Assembly: GCA_963779055.1 (NCBI GenBank)
Contig: CAVZWN010000001.1
Location: 496,001-560,000, forward strand
Direction: 5' to 3'
DNA: 64,000 bases
DNA from: Sulfurimicrobium sp963779055
GTDB taxonomy: Bacteria > Pseudomonadota > Gammaproteobacteria > Burkholderiales > Sulfuricellaceae
The position numbers and the translations under genes are program-made. Shown piece by piece: positions 1 to 9,735 of this stretch. The notes beneath the pieces are model-generated. The model was not told where the DNA came from, made no database searches, and was given only the letters and a program-made list of their open reading frames with translations. How positions within the stretch are numbered: the first letter of the stretch is position 1; each line of letters opens with the position of its first letter.

Positions 1-2171
1 CACAAAGCTGTCCAGCGCATCTCCGTTGTGCGTGGTATGGATCTTGGCTTCGACGATATTGAAGCCCACGTGTTCGAAAAAACCGCAAATACGGGCAAAC
101 AGGTCTTCGCGATCCGGCGTGTAGATCATGACCTGCAAACCTTCTCCACTTGGCGCCAGGCGTGCCCGGATAAAAGGTGTTCCTTCAGCTTCGAGCCGTT
201 CGAGGACGCGCGTGTGCCAGGCTATTTCCTGCGCTTCATGACGCAGGAAATAGCCCTCGTCCAGTTTATTCCAGAGATTTTTTACTGCGGATTCAGGCAC
301 GGCATGCTGGCGCAGAATACTCAGCGCATCGCGCTGTCGCTCATCCAGCTGCTCTCCGGTACTGGTGGCGCCACAGAGGAAACGGCAGGTGGCATGATAA
401 AGACTCTCCAGCAGGCGGCTTTTCCACGCGTTCCATACCTTGGGGCTGGTGCCGCGAATGTCTGCCACCGTGAGCAGATAGAGTGCCGTGAGATGGCGTT
501 CGTCGTGCATGTTGCTGCCGAATGCCGCAATCACTTCGGGATCGCTGATGTCCTGTTTTTGCGCGACAGCGGACATCATGAGGTGGCTCTCGACCAGCCA
601 GCAAATCAGGTTTGTATCCTCCTGGCTCAGCTCATGCTGGCGGCAGAAACGACGTGCATCCGCCTTGCCAAGTTTGGAGTGATCTCCGCCCCGGCCTTTG
701 GCGATGTCATGAAACAGGGCGGCCAGATACAGCACCTCCTGGCGCTCAAAAGCGCCGATCAGGCGGCTGCATAGCGGAAATTCGTGAGAAAACTCGGGAA
801 CGGTCAGGCGGCGCAGATTGCGCAGCACCATCAGGGTGTGTTCATCTACCGTGTAGACATGAAACAGATCATGCTGCATCTGCCCGACGATGCGCCCAAA
901 AGCCGGGATGTAGCGAGCCAGAACGCCATACTGGTTCATCCTGCGCAATATATGTGTCAGGCCAACAGGCTCCCGGATGATCGCCATGAAGCGCGCCCGG
1001 TTGGCCGGATCTCGCCGGAATGCTGCATCGATCAGGGGCACCGCACGCCACAAGGCGCGCAATGTCGGGGCACTGATGCCTTTCAGTTCACTGTGGCGCT
1101 GCAGTAGATGGAAACACTCCAGAATGGCGCCCGGTTCGTTCTGGAAAACAGCTTCTTGGCAAGCTTCCAGCAATTGATTCCGAGCCTGGAAACGGTCGCC
1201 GAGGGGCTGGGGGGAGCCTCCGGCGCTGAGCGCAGGCGAGTGCCGAGATTCTGCAGCAAAATCTCGTTCATCAGGCTGACTGCTTTGGCAGTGCGGTAAT
1301 AGCGCTGCATCAGCAGTTCGCTGGCAGAACGGTTTTTCTGGTTTTTGAAGCCCAACTGTTCTGCCAGAGGCGTCTGATAATCGAACAGCAGGCGATCCTC
1401 GCGACGTCTGGCCAGATAGTGCAGGCGGATTCGCAGACCTTGAAGATACTGCTGGTTACGCTGGATCTGACGTGCTTCCTGGGGCGTGATCAGGCCTTCT
1501 GCCGCCAGTTCTTTCCAGGCACTACCCAGTTTCAAAGCCTGGCTGATCCACAGTACTGTCTGTAAATCACGCAAGCCGCCGGGGCTTTCCTTGAGATTGG
1601 GTTCGAGATTGTAGGCAGTGTCGTGAAAACGCGCATGGCGCTGTTGCTGCTCCAGCTGCTTGGCCTGAAGAAACGCGGGGCGGTCCAGTGCGAGGTGCAG
1701 GGAAGACAGCAGACTTTCAAATACACTGGCGCTACCGGCAAGTCTGCGGGCTTCCAGTAAATTGGTCTGGACAGTGACATCCTTGGCCGATTCTTCCAGG
1801 CATTCGCTTACTGTCCGTACACTGTGGCCAACGTCCAGGCCAATATCCCAGAACAGCCCGATCATCTGCTCAAGCTTGGTAGCAACTTCGGAGCTCGCTT
1901 CGGACTCCAGCAGAAGCAGCAAATCCACATCCGAGTGCGGGAAAAGCAGGCCATGCCCATATCCTCCCACCGCGATCAGAACGGCTGATTCAGGCATGTT
2001 GCTGCTGAGCCAGATTTCCTGCAGTACGCCGTCGACCAACTGCGTATGCTGCTGCAAGTTTGAGATGGCGTGCTGCCGCTGGAAGAACCGCGCGGCAATG
2101 GCAGCGCGACCATCCTGAATCAGGGTGCGCCAGTGGGCGACATCCTGACCTGGATTAGCAGCTAGCGGCAT
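1..2171 (-). CDS. glnD: Bifunctional uridylyltransferase/uridylyl-removing enzyme GlnD, 3' end outside window, apparent frameshift
   Basis: GlnD uridylylates PII at low glutamine and removes UMP at high glutamine, so it is the nitrogen sensor. The N-terminal part carries the nucleotidyltransferase signature GGYGHG followed by HSDVDLLLLL (residues ~68-86) and the GlnD linker ESPGGLRDLQ. The frame is lost near 1209-1214, where minus-strand reading meets six C; one extra C would join it to a second frame that runs off the window edge and contains the HD-domain motif LFHDIAKG and an ACT-like C-terminal start. Both halves are well conserved in type, so the break is probably a sequence error. The gene lies 6 bp downstream of map, probably co-transcribed. 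Confidence 0.9.
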
Positions 2172-2177
2172 TGCGGG

Positions 2178-2978
2178 TCAGGAAACAGAGGCGGGCATGG
2201 GCGGCATGCCGGCAGAGGCCGTCAGCACCTCGAAGCCGCTCTCGCTCACCAGGATAGTGTGCTCCCACTGGGCGGAAAGACTGTGGTCCTTGGTGACGAT
2301 GGTCCAGCCGTCGCCGAGCTGACGAATATCGCGTCGCCCGGCGTTAATCATGGGCTCAATGGTAAAAATCATGCCGGGTTCAAGCTTGGAGCCGGTACCG
2401 GTTTTGCCGTAATGCAGCACTTGTGGATCTTCGTGAAATTCGCGCCCGATGCCATGGCCGCAAAACTCGCGCACCACGCTGAAGCCATTATTCTCGGCAT
2501 GGCGCTGAATCACATGGCCGATATCGCCCAGACGCGCGCCCGGTTTGACCGCCTTGATCCCCAGCCACAGGCATTCATAGGTGATCTCGCACAGGCGTCT
2601 GGCCTGGATGGAGGGCTCACCGACATAGAACATGCGGCTGCTGTCGCCGTGAAAGCCATCCTTGATCACGGTCACGTCGACATTGATGATGTCGCCGTTT
2701 TTCAGGATCTTGTCGCTGGGAACGCCATGGCAGACCTGATGATTGACCGAGGTGCAGATGGATTTCGGATAGGGGTTATGGCCTGATGGCGCATAATTCA
2801 GCGGCGCGGGAATGGCGTGCTGAACGTCGATGGTGTAGTCGTGGCAAATCTTGTCCAGCTCTGCGGTCGTGACGCCGGCTTTGATAAACTGTCCGATGTA
2901 ATCGAGTTGTTCCCCCGCCAGCCGCCCGGCGACACGCATTTTCTCGATTTCATCCGCTGTCTTGATGCTAATGCTCAT
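2178..2978 (-). CDS. map: Type I methionine aminopeptidase
   Basis: Removes the initiator methionine from nascent proteins in the cytoplasm. The 266-residue length fits the type I family. Metal-site motifs are visible: HGVPSDK, the two aspartates of NVDVTVIKDGFHGDSSR, GHGIG (His ligand), TIEPMI (Glu) and WEHTILV (Glu). In many proteobacteria map is divergent from rpsB-tsf; here the divergent neighbour is instead a mechanosensitive-channel operon. glnD follows directly. The ATG start at 2978 gives the standard N-terminus. Confidence 0.97.
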   Translation of the reverse strand: MSISIKTADEIEKMRVAGRLAGEQLDYIGQFIKAGVTTAELDKICHDYTIDVQHAIPAPLNYAPSGHNPYPKSICTSVNHQVCHGVPSDKILKNGDIINVDVTVIKDGFHGDSSRMFYVGEPSIQARRLCEITYECLWLGIKAVKPGARLGDIGHVIQRHAENNGFSVVREFCGHGIGREFHEDPQVLHYGKTGTGSKLEPGMIFTIEPMINAGRRDIRQLGDGWTIVTKDHSLSAQWEHTILVSESGFEVLTASAGMPPMPASVS

Positions 2979-3216
2979 AAGTTATACTGTTCGTGTGAAA
3001 TGCGTTAAAGAATAGAGGATAGCGGCCATTAGATCAATGAAAGCAGGGAAGGGAAGAGAGGGCGCTAGCATCGTTCGGCCTGAAGTGAATCAATCATCCT
3101 ATTCAGTTCATCTCGTAAATCATTCCTTGCTTGCGGATGGATCATCCTGTTTTTTCATGTAAATCAGAGGAGGCATTTTTTGCGTGCTTTCCAATTACGC
3201 CTTACGGAGATAAGTG

Positions 3217-4059
3217 ATGGATATTTTCTCGCAATGGCGTGACGCGCTTGCCGGCGTTCTCGACCAGACAATAGAACGACTGGCGCTCTACCTGCCGAAT
3301 GTGCTCGGTGCATTCCTGCTGCTGTTTGTCGGCTGGATTGTGGCGCACCTGTTGCGGGCGACAGCGGTGCGCTTGACGCTGCTGGGCGAAAGCGCTCTGG
3401 CGCGACTTTCCGCAACCCGTGGCGCATCGCCGAGACGCCTGCCCAGTGCGTCAGCGAAAGTTCTCGGCAGTGTGGTGTTCTGGGTGGTGCTGCTGTTCTT
3501 TCTCACCGCCGCAACGCAGGTGTTGGGACTGCAGACCTTTACCGCATGGCTCGCACGTGTTGTCGACTATTTGCCTACGGTTTTTGTCGGCGCACTGATT
3601 ATCGTCGCCGGGTTTCTGGTCAGCCGGCTTGCGCGTGAGGTGATACAGGCTGCTGTCGCCAGCGCCGGTGAGCGCCAGCGGGCGCTGATCGGGCGCGTAG
3701 TGCAGGCAAGTATCCTGGTGACCGCTATCCTCGTCGGTGCAGAGCAGATCGGCATCAAGGTCACCTTTCTGGTAATCCTCGCGGCGGCAGCCGGCATCTC
3801 CCTGGTGGGCGCAGTGGCGCTGGCGCTCAGCCTCGGCGCCCGCGAGTATGTCGCTAACCTGATCGGCGCGCATTACCTGCGCCAACGCTACAGTGTCGGG
3901 CAGCATGTTCGTGTCGCGGGCTACGAAGGCCGGATTCTGGAACTGACCGAAACAGCCGTCATACTTGAAACCGGCGAAGGCCGCGCAAGCCTTCCAGCCA
4001 AGGTGTTCAACGAGCAGCCGATTGTGCTGGTGGTGAGCAGGGCACACGATGGCCAGTAA
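3217..4059 (+). CDS. MscS-like mechanosensitive channel / conserved TM-helix protein
   Basis: About 280 residues with five hydrophobic segments (~24-46, 82-103, 117-137, 160-180, 183-205). The last is Ala/Gly-rich (GISLVGAVALALSLGA), as in the MscS pore helix, and is followed by a short beta domain (YSVGQHVRVAGYEGRI). I infer a small-conductance ion channel of the inner membrane. The start is ATG at 3217 behind an ACGGAG ribosome site; GTG at 3214 is the alternative. The gene overlaps the next by 11 bp and heads a compact operon with Mg-transport and Pqi genes. The large C-terminal cytoplasmic cage of E. coli MscS is mostly missing. Confidence 0.75.
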   Translation: MDIFSQWRDALAGVLDQTIERLALYLPNVLGAFLLLFVGWIVAHLLRATAVRLTLLGESALARLSATRGASPRRLPSASAKVLGSVVFWVVLLFFLTAATQVLGLQTFTAWLARVVDYLPTVFVGALIIVAGFLVSRLAREVIQAAVASAGERQRALIGRVVQASILVTAILVGAEQIGIKVTFLVILAAAAGISLVGAVALALSLGAREYVANLIGAHYLRQRYSVGQHVRVAGYEGRILELTETAVILETGEGRASLPAKVFNEQPIVLVVSRAHDGQ

Positions 4060-4891
4060 GGAAGAACTCTCATACGCATTTCTGGAAGCCCATCCGGCAG
4101 ATGCGGCGCATGTGCTCGAACGGATTGCTCCCGCCTCGGCAGCGGCGCTGCTTCAATCGGCGCCGCTGCGGCTGGCTTCGCCCGTGCTGCGCCATATGCT
4201 GCCGCTGGCCGGTGCGCGCTGCCTGGAACAACTGGACGACACCGAAACTTCCGGGCTGCTGCGCGGTGTAGGCGCGCAGGCTGGGGTGGCACTGTTACGC
4301 CACTTCGGCGCAGAGAGAAGGTCAAGATTGCTGACTCAGTTGCCGACGGCGCTCACCATTGCTTACGAGCTCCTGCTCGGGTACCCGGAGGGCACCGTCG
4401 GCGCATGGATGGACCCGCACGCACTGGCGCTGCCTGCAGACATGACCAGCAGCGATTCGCTCGACCGCGTACGCCGTGCCGAAGATGCTCCTGTCGCCGA
4501 CCCCTATGTCATCGACCGCAACCAGCGCCTGATCGGTTATGTCGAACTCGCCGATTTATTGCGTGCAGATGCCGCGACGCCACTCACCAAGCTGGTGCGT
4601 CCGAGTCAGCACCGGCTGCCGGCGCAATCGCTGCTTGCCGGATTGCGCGTGCATCCGGGGTGGCGCGAATCGTCAACACTGCCTGTCGTCGACCGCAGCG
4701 ACCGGCTGGTTGGCGCAATTACCCATGCTGCGATGCAGCGGGCGCTGTCAATGGAGCAGAGCAGGCCTGCGCCACGCAGTTCGGAAAATACACTCGCCGG
4801 TGTTGCCGGTGTCTACTGGTTTGGCGTCTCAGCGCTGATACAGGCACTCGTCAGCCTGCTGCCAGTCGAACGCAAAAAGGGTAAATCATGA
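4049..4891 (+). CDS. MgtE N-domain/CBS-pair protein with a single C-terminal membrane segment
   Basis: 280 residues laid out like the cytosolic part of the Mg2+ channel MgtE: a helical N domain (~1-115) and a CBS pair (~125-235, DPYVIDRNQRLIGYVELADL and LPVVDRSDRLVGAI). Instead of the five-helix MgtE pore it ends with one hydrophobic segment (~247-270, VYWFGVSALIQALVSLL) and a basic tail. It may be a regulatory partner of the full MgtE encoded directly downstream, with which it shares an ATGA stop/start overlap. The Mg-sensing role is inferred from family and position only. Confidence 0.7.
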   Translation: MASKEELSYAFLEAHPADAAHVLERIAPASAAALLQSAPLRLASPVLRHMLPLAGARCLEQLDDTETSGLLRGVGAQAGVALLRHFGAERRSRLLTQLPTALTIAYELLLGYPEGTVGAWMDPHALALPADMTSSDSLDRVRRAEDAPVADPYVIDRNQRLIGYVELADLLRADAATPLTKLVRPSQHRLPAQSLLAGLRVHPGWRESSTLPVVDRSDRLVGAITHAAMQRALSMEQSRPAPRSSENTLAGVAGVYWFGVSALIQALVSLLPVERKKGKS

Positions 4892-6196
4892 GTACGGGCG
4901 CCGAAGTGGCCATTGCCGCCCTCAACCTGCATTTTCTGCTCGATTATCCGCGAGAGGCGGCGCGGCGTATCGAGGCGATGCCGCCGGACGAGGTCAGTGC
5001 CATGCTGGCGGCTCAGCCGGTGCATGCCGTGCTGCCGGTGTGGCACAGCCTCGCCAGCGATGTGGAGCAGGCGGTATTCACTGAATTGCCTGAGCCGCGG
5101 GCTGTGGAACTGCTTGCCGAGATGGAGCCGTGCACGCAGCGCCGCGCTGCTTAGCCGGCTTGATGAAGAGGATCGAGGGCGCTTCATCGGATTGCTCAAT
5201 GCACAGGTCGCTGCCGAAATACGCAAGCTGATGCAGTATCCCCCCGATTCTGCGGGCCAGTTCATGGACCCGCGCGCGCTTGCATTCCGTGCTGACCTGA
5301 CAGCACACGAAGCACTGGCACGCCTGCGTCAGACCAGGCGACGCGGATTGCGCGAATTGTATGTGGTAGATGATGACGGCCGGCTCGAAGGGCGCGTAGA
5401 CATCCAGGACCTGGCACTCGCCGACCCGGACGAGTCGCTGGCGCGAATCGCGCGCAAGATCGTGGACGCCGTGCAGGACACCGCTTCGCGTGAAGACGTG
5501 GTGGAGAAAATGCAGCAGGATGCAGTGACCGACCTTCCGGTGATCGATTTCGACGGGCGGCTGGTCGGCGTCATCCATCAGGCCATGCTGGCTTCCGCCG
5601 TGCAGCAGGAAACCACGCTGGACATTCTGACCATGGTCGGTGCGAGTCGCGATGAGCGCGCGCTTTCGTCCGCCACATTCGCTGTGACCAAGCGTCTGCC
5701 GTGGCTGCAGATCAATCTCCTGACGGCCTTTCTCGCCGCGGCCGTGGTTGGTCTGTTCGAGACTACGATCGCCAAGTACACCGCGCTCGCGGTGCTCCTG
5801 CCGGTCGTGGCGGGCCAGTCAGGCAATGCCGGTGCGCAGGCGCTGGCGGTGACCATGCGCGGCCTGGTGTTGCGCGAAATCAGCCTGCGTCACTGGCCCA
5901 GGGTAGTGTTCAAGGAATTCAATGTCGGCCTGATGAATGGCCTTGCGATTGCAGCCACGACCGCGATTGGCGTGTACGTCTGGAGCGGGTCTATGGGGCT
6001 GGTGCTGGTAATCGCGGCAGCAATGGTGATTTCGATGGTTACCGCCGGCTTTGCAGGTGCGCTGGTTCCCATCATGCTGCAGCGCTTCGGCCAGGATCCG
6101 GCGCAGTCCTCTTCGATCATCCTCACGACTGTCACCGATGTCGTCGGATTCTTTTCCTTCCTCGGTATCGCGACGCTTTTTTCATCGCTGCTCTGA
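4888..6196 (+). CDS. mgtE: Magnesium transporter MgtE, apparent frameshift near 5130
   Basis: Read across one frameshift this is a full MgtE of about 435 residues: N domain (1-120), CBS pair (~125-245, LYVVDDDGRLEGRVDI and LPVIDFDGRLVGVI), then a membrane domain with the family signature AGQSGNAGAQALAVTMRGL. The first frame ends at 5154 and the second is open from before 4913. Removing one base near 5125-5135 gives the continuous read EMEPARSAALLSRL. MgtE forms a gated Mg2+ channel in the inner membrane. The start ATG overlaps the stop of the MgtE-like gene upstream. Confidence 0.85.
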
Positions 6197-6200
6197 TCGA

Positions 6201-6818
6201 ATGCATATGCCAGAGTCCAAGCTTGTTGCCTGTCTCGAATGTGATTTGCTGCACCGTCAGGTGCCGCTGCAGCCGGGTGGGGAGGCGCGCTGCACGCGCT
6301 GCGGGGCACGCCTCTATCGTCGTGCGTCGCCTGATTCGAACCAGCGGGCGCTGGCGCTGGCGCTGACGGCCAGCATCCTCTTCGTCATTGCCAATCTTTA
6401 TCCGATCGTCGGGCTTGAAGTGCAGGGCACGCACACCAGTTCGACGCTTTTCGGTGCGGTGATCTCCTTGTGGGAGGAGGGCGCACGCACGGTGGCAGCG
6501 CTGGTTTTCGTAACCACTTTCTTTGTGCCTGCAGCCGAACTGATCGGTCTGATCTGGGTGCTTTTAACGCTGCGGCGCGGGGCGCGGGCATGGGGCGCGG
6601 TGCCGATGTTGCACTTTATCGAAAGCGTGAAGCCATGGGGCATGGTGGAAGTATTCGTGCTTGGTGTGCTGGTGTCGCTGGTAAAGCTCGCCCACGTCGC
6701 GTCGGTCGAACCGGGCGTGGCGCTGTTTTCTTTTGGCGCGCTGATGGCGCTGGTCGCTGCAGCGGCGGCAGCTTTTGATGCCGATGCTGCCTGGGCACAA
6801 CTGGAGACAATCCGGTGA
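6201..6818 (+). CDS. pqiA: Paraquat-inducible protein A family membrane protein
   Basis: 205 residues: an N-terminal zinc-ribbon-like pair (CLEC at 11-14, CTRC at ~31-34) and about four membrane helices, as in half of E. coli PqiA. PqiA works with the MCE protein PqiB and lipoprotein PqiC in lipid movement between inner and outer membrane. ATG 6201 lies 4 bp after the mgtE stop; ATG 6207 is an alternative. E. coli PqiA is one protein with two such halves; here the halves are two genes. Confidence 0.88.
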   Translation: MHMPESKLVACLECDLLHRQVPLQPGGEARCTRCGARLYRRASPDSNQRALALALTASILFVIANLYPIVGLEVQGTHTSSTLFGAVISLWEEGARTVAALVFVTTFFVPAAELIGLIWVLLTLRRGARAWGAVPMLHFIESVKPWGMVEVFVLGVLVSLVKLAHVASVEPGVALFSFGALMALVAAAAAAFDADAAWAQLETIR

Positions 6819-7438
6819 ATGCGGCACCAACCGCAGCCGGGAACGGCCTGCTCGCGTGCGAGGTGTGCCGTCTGGTGAGCCGCGCGCCGCAGACGGGCGA
6901 TGCACATTGTCCGCGCTGCGGGGCGGCGCTGCATGCACGAAAACCCGCCAGCCTGGCACGCACCTGGGCTTTTCTGATCGCGGCGATGATCCTGTACGTG
7001 CCGGCCAATATGCTGCCGATCATGGATACCAGTTCGCTCTTCGGCACCCAGCGCGATACCATTCTCTCCGGCGTCGTGTTTCTGTGGACGTCGGGGTCGT
7101 TCATTCTGGCCGCACTGGTATTCTTTGCCAGCATGGTGGTTCCGCTGGCAAAGATGATCGTGCTTGCGATCCTTGCGGGTTCAGTGCAAATGCGCTCCGT
7201 CAAGCATCGTCGTATACGCACGCAGCTTTATCGCGTGATCGAATTCGTAGGCCGCTGGTCGATGCTCGACATCTACGTCGTGACGATCCTGGTGGCGCTG
7301 GTGCAGGTCAGCACGTTTGCCTCGATTCACGCCGGGCCCGGAGCAGCGGCATTCGGCGGGGTAGTGGTGCTGACCATGTTTGCCGCCGCAAGTTTCGATC
7401 CGCGCCTGATATGGGATACACAGGGAGAAGAATCATAG
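6815..7438 (+). CDS. pqiA: Second paraquat-inducible protein A family membrane protein
   Basis: 207 residues, with CEVC and CPRC cysteine pairs in the first 35 residues and four hydrophobic segments. It starts with GTG at 6815, overlapping the stop of the first pqiA (GTGA). Together the two genes correspond to the two halves of a double-length PqiA. Its 3' end runs into the start region of pqiB. Confidence 0.88.
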   Translation: MNAAPTAAGNGLLACEVCRLVSRAPQTGDAHCPRCGAALHARKPASLARTWAFLIAAMILYVPANMLPIMDTSSLFGTQRDTILSGVVFLWTSGSFILAALVFFASMVVPLAKMIVLAILAGSVQMRSVKHRRIRTQLYRVIEFVGRWSMLDIYVVTILVALVQVSTFASIHAGPGAAAFGGVVVLTMFAAASFDPRLIWDTQGEES

Positions 7439-7485
7439 AACAAGCACCTGACACACAAGACACCATTGCCATTCCCGAAGCCCGG

Positions 7486-9084
7486 GTGATGCCGCAGCGG
7501 CGCTGGTCGCTGCAACTGGTATGGCTGATTCCGATCATCGCTGCGCTGATCGGCGGCTGGCTTGCGATCAAGGCCATGCTCGATCAGGGGCCGACGATCA
7601 CCATCACTTTCAGCACGGCGGAAGGGCTTGAACCGGAGAAAACCCGCGTCAAGTACCGCAGTATGGACATCGGCCGCGTCACAGATATTAAATTTTCGGA
7701 TGACCGCAAGCGGGTCATCGCCACTGTGGCCATCAGCAAGCAGGCCAAGCCCTTCCTCGTCGCCGACACCCGTTTCTGGGTGGTGCGCCCACGCATTTCA
7801 GGGACACAGATATCCGGCCTGGGTACGCTGCTTTCGGGGGCCTACATCGGAATGGATGTGGGCGCATCGAGCGATTCGAAGCGCAAGTTTGTTGGCCTTG
7901 ATGTGCCGCCAATCGTCACTATTGATCGGCCGGGGAGTCATTTCCAGCTACAGGCCGGCGATCTCGGTTCGCTGGATGTCGGTTCGCCGGTTTATTTCCG
8001 CCGCGTCCAGGTCGGTTCTATCGTCGCCTACGAACTCGACAAGGACGGCGTGGGTGTGCAGCTGCGGGTGTTCATCAACGCACCCTACGACCGTCACGTC
8101 AAGGCTGGCACGCGTTTCTGGCAGGCAAGCGGCTTCGACATGGTGCTCGATGCAAGCGGCATCCGGCTGAATACCGAGTCGCTGGCCTCGATGCTGCTTG
8201 GCGGCGTCGCATTTCAGACACCGTCCGAGTCTGCTCAGGCATCTCCAGCTCAAGCGAACACAAAATTTACGCTCTATCCCGACCAGGGCAAGGCGCTGCG
8301 CCTGCCCGAAACTGCTGAAGAAACCTATCAGATGGTGTTTGATGAATCCGTTCGCGGGCTTTCCGTTGGCGCGCCAGTGGATTTCCGCGGCGTGGTGATA
8401 GGCGAAGTCACCGCAATCGATGTCGACTTCGACGCAAAAAACCTGGATGTGCGCATTCCCGTTGAAGTGCGGCTCTACCCGGACCGGTTGCGCGGCAAGA
8501 CAAAGCAGGGTGGGGTGCCCCCCGGGGCGCTGATCGAAAAGCTCGTTGCACGCGGTTTGCGCGCACAGCTGCGCAGCGGCAGCCTGATCACCGGGCAGCT
8601 TTTTGTGGCACTCGATTACTTTCCCGAAGAACCGAAGGCGGCTGTGCTGAAGCGCGCAGGACATGCAGAGATTCCGACCACAGCCAGCAGCCTCCAGGAA
8701 TTGCAGGCAACACTGCTGAGGTTGGCGCGAAAACTGGAAAAACTGCCGCTGGAAGGCACGGTAAGCGATGCTCGTAAATCATTGCAAGCGCTTGAAAATA
8801 CGCTGACTGCAACTGAGCGCGCCGTAACGCGGATTGACAATGATCTTACTCCGCAGGCTGGGCGCACGATGGCCGATCTGAGCCGCACGCTGGTAAATGT
8901 GGAAAAGACTCTTGACAGCCTGCAGCGCGGTTTACTTGCCGAAGATGCGCCCATGCAGCGCGACGTACGCGAGACCTTGCGTGAGATTTCGCGTGCAGCC
9001 GAGGCGATGCGCAGCCTTTCCGACTATCTTGAACGCAATCCGGGCTCAATCCTGCGCGGCCGCGTCGAGGAGCCGGAAAAGTGA
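7486..9084 (+). CDS. pqiB: MCE-family intermembrane transport protein PqiB
   Basis: About 532 residues: one N-terminal membrane anchor (LVWLIPIIAALIGGWLAIK), three MCE domains (~35-125, 150-240, 280-375, each with the fold-typical VGxPVxFRxVxVG-type strand), then a long helical tail (~395-520). PqiB assembles as stacked hexameric rings that form a periplasmic lipid tunnel. The start is uncertain. The best ribosome site (GGGAG, 7423-7427) points at ATC 7432 or ATA 7435, neither canonical; ATG 7411, GTG 7486 and ATG 7489 are in frame. The stop overlaps the pqiC start (GTGA). Confidence 0.9.
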   Translation: MMPQRRWSLQLVWLIPIIAALIGGWLAIKAMLDQGPTITITFSTAEGLEPEKTRVKYRSMDIGRVTDIKFSDDRKRVIATVAISKQAKPFLVADTRFWVVRPRISGTQISGLGTLLSGAYIGMDVGASSDSKRKFVGLDVPPIVTIDRPGSHFQLQAGDLGSLDVGSPVYFRRVQVGSIVAYELDKDGVGVQLRVFINAPYDRHVKAGTRFWQASGFDMVLDASGIRLNTESLASMLLGGVAFQTPSESAQASPAQANTKFTLYPDQGKALRLPETAEETYQMVFDESVRGLSVGAPVDFRGVVIGEVTAIDVDFDAKNLDVRIPVEVRLYPDRLRGKTKQGGVPPGALIEKLVARGLRAQLRSGSLITGQLFVALDYFPEEPKAAVLKRAGHAEIPTTASSLQELQATLLRLARKLEKLPLEGTVSDARKSLQALENTLTATERAVTRIDNDLTPQAGRTMADLSRTLVNVEKTLDSLQRGLLAEDAPMQRDVRETLREISRAAEAMRSLSDYLERNPGSILRGRVEEPEK

Positions 9085-9686
9085 AACTTCGATTCGTACT
9101 TTTTATCGCACTGGTAACGCTTGGAGCCTGCGCATCACCTGTAAAGACGCGCTACCACATGCTTTCCGGTGAATCGCCGGTGCAGGCGAAAGCCGCGAGC
9201 GAAACCCCTGAATATCGTGTTGCTATCGGCCCGTCCACCGTGCCGGAAGCGCTGGATCGGCAGCAGATCGTACTCAATATTGCGCCGAATCGCTATGTGA
9301 TTTCCGACAACGAGCGTTGGTCTGAACCCTTGAAACGTGAAATTCCACGCGTCATTGCAGAAGCAGTTGGCCGGCGTCTGCCCACAGCTCGTGTTGCTGC
9401 ACATTTACAGTATGGCGGGCAAGACGCTGATTACCGGATATTGATCGATGTATTACGTTTTGAGTCGGCGCCAGGTAAATCCATCACCCTGGAAGCAAAG
9501 TGGGGCATCCGTACTCGCACTGGTGAGCGGTTGAAGGAAGCGCATTACGTTTTTACTGAGAAGGTAAGTGCCCCGGGAATTACGCCGCTTGTTACCGCGC
9601 ACGCAAAAGCACTTGATGAATTTGGACGTGAGATAGCCAAGTCAATAGACTCGATTGCGCAAAACAGTCATGCAGTCACACCTTAG
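9081..9686 (+). CDS. pqiC: PqiC-type outer-membrane lipoprotein (ABC-type transport auxiliary lipoprotein family)
   Basis: 201 residues starting with a lipoprotein signal peptide and the lipobox LGAC (Cys ~17), then a domain of the former DUF330 type (ISDNERWSEPL, YRILIDVLRF, ALDEFGREIAKSI). PqiC is the outer-membrane dock for the PqiB tunnel. GTG start at 9081 overlaps the pqiB stop. It is the last gene of the operon; the mobile region begins 67 bp downstream. Confidence 0.88.
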   Translation: MKLRFVLFIALVTLGACASPVKTRYHMLSGESPVQAKAASETPEYRVAIGPSTVPEALDRQQIVLNIAPNRYVISDNERWSEPLKREIPRVIAEAVGRRLPTARVAAHLQYGGQDADYRILIDVLRFESAPGKSITLEAKWGIRTRTGERLKEAHYVFTEKVSAPGITPLVTAHAKALDEFGREIAKSIDSIAQNSHAVTP

Positions 9687-9735
9687 AGTGAGCAATTTGG
9701 TCGCAACAAGCCGGTGAGAGGCCATCTCCCGAGTC

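Noticed and set aside
6775..7410. N-terminal extension of the pqiB frame through pqiA
   Set aside because: It lies in another frame of a clear pqiA and reads as low-complexity Arg/Gly sequence.
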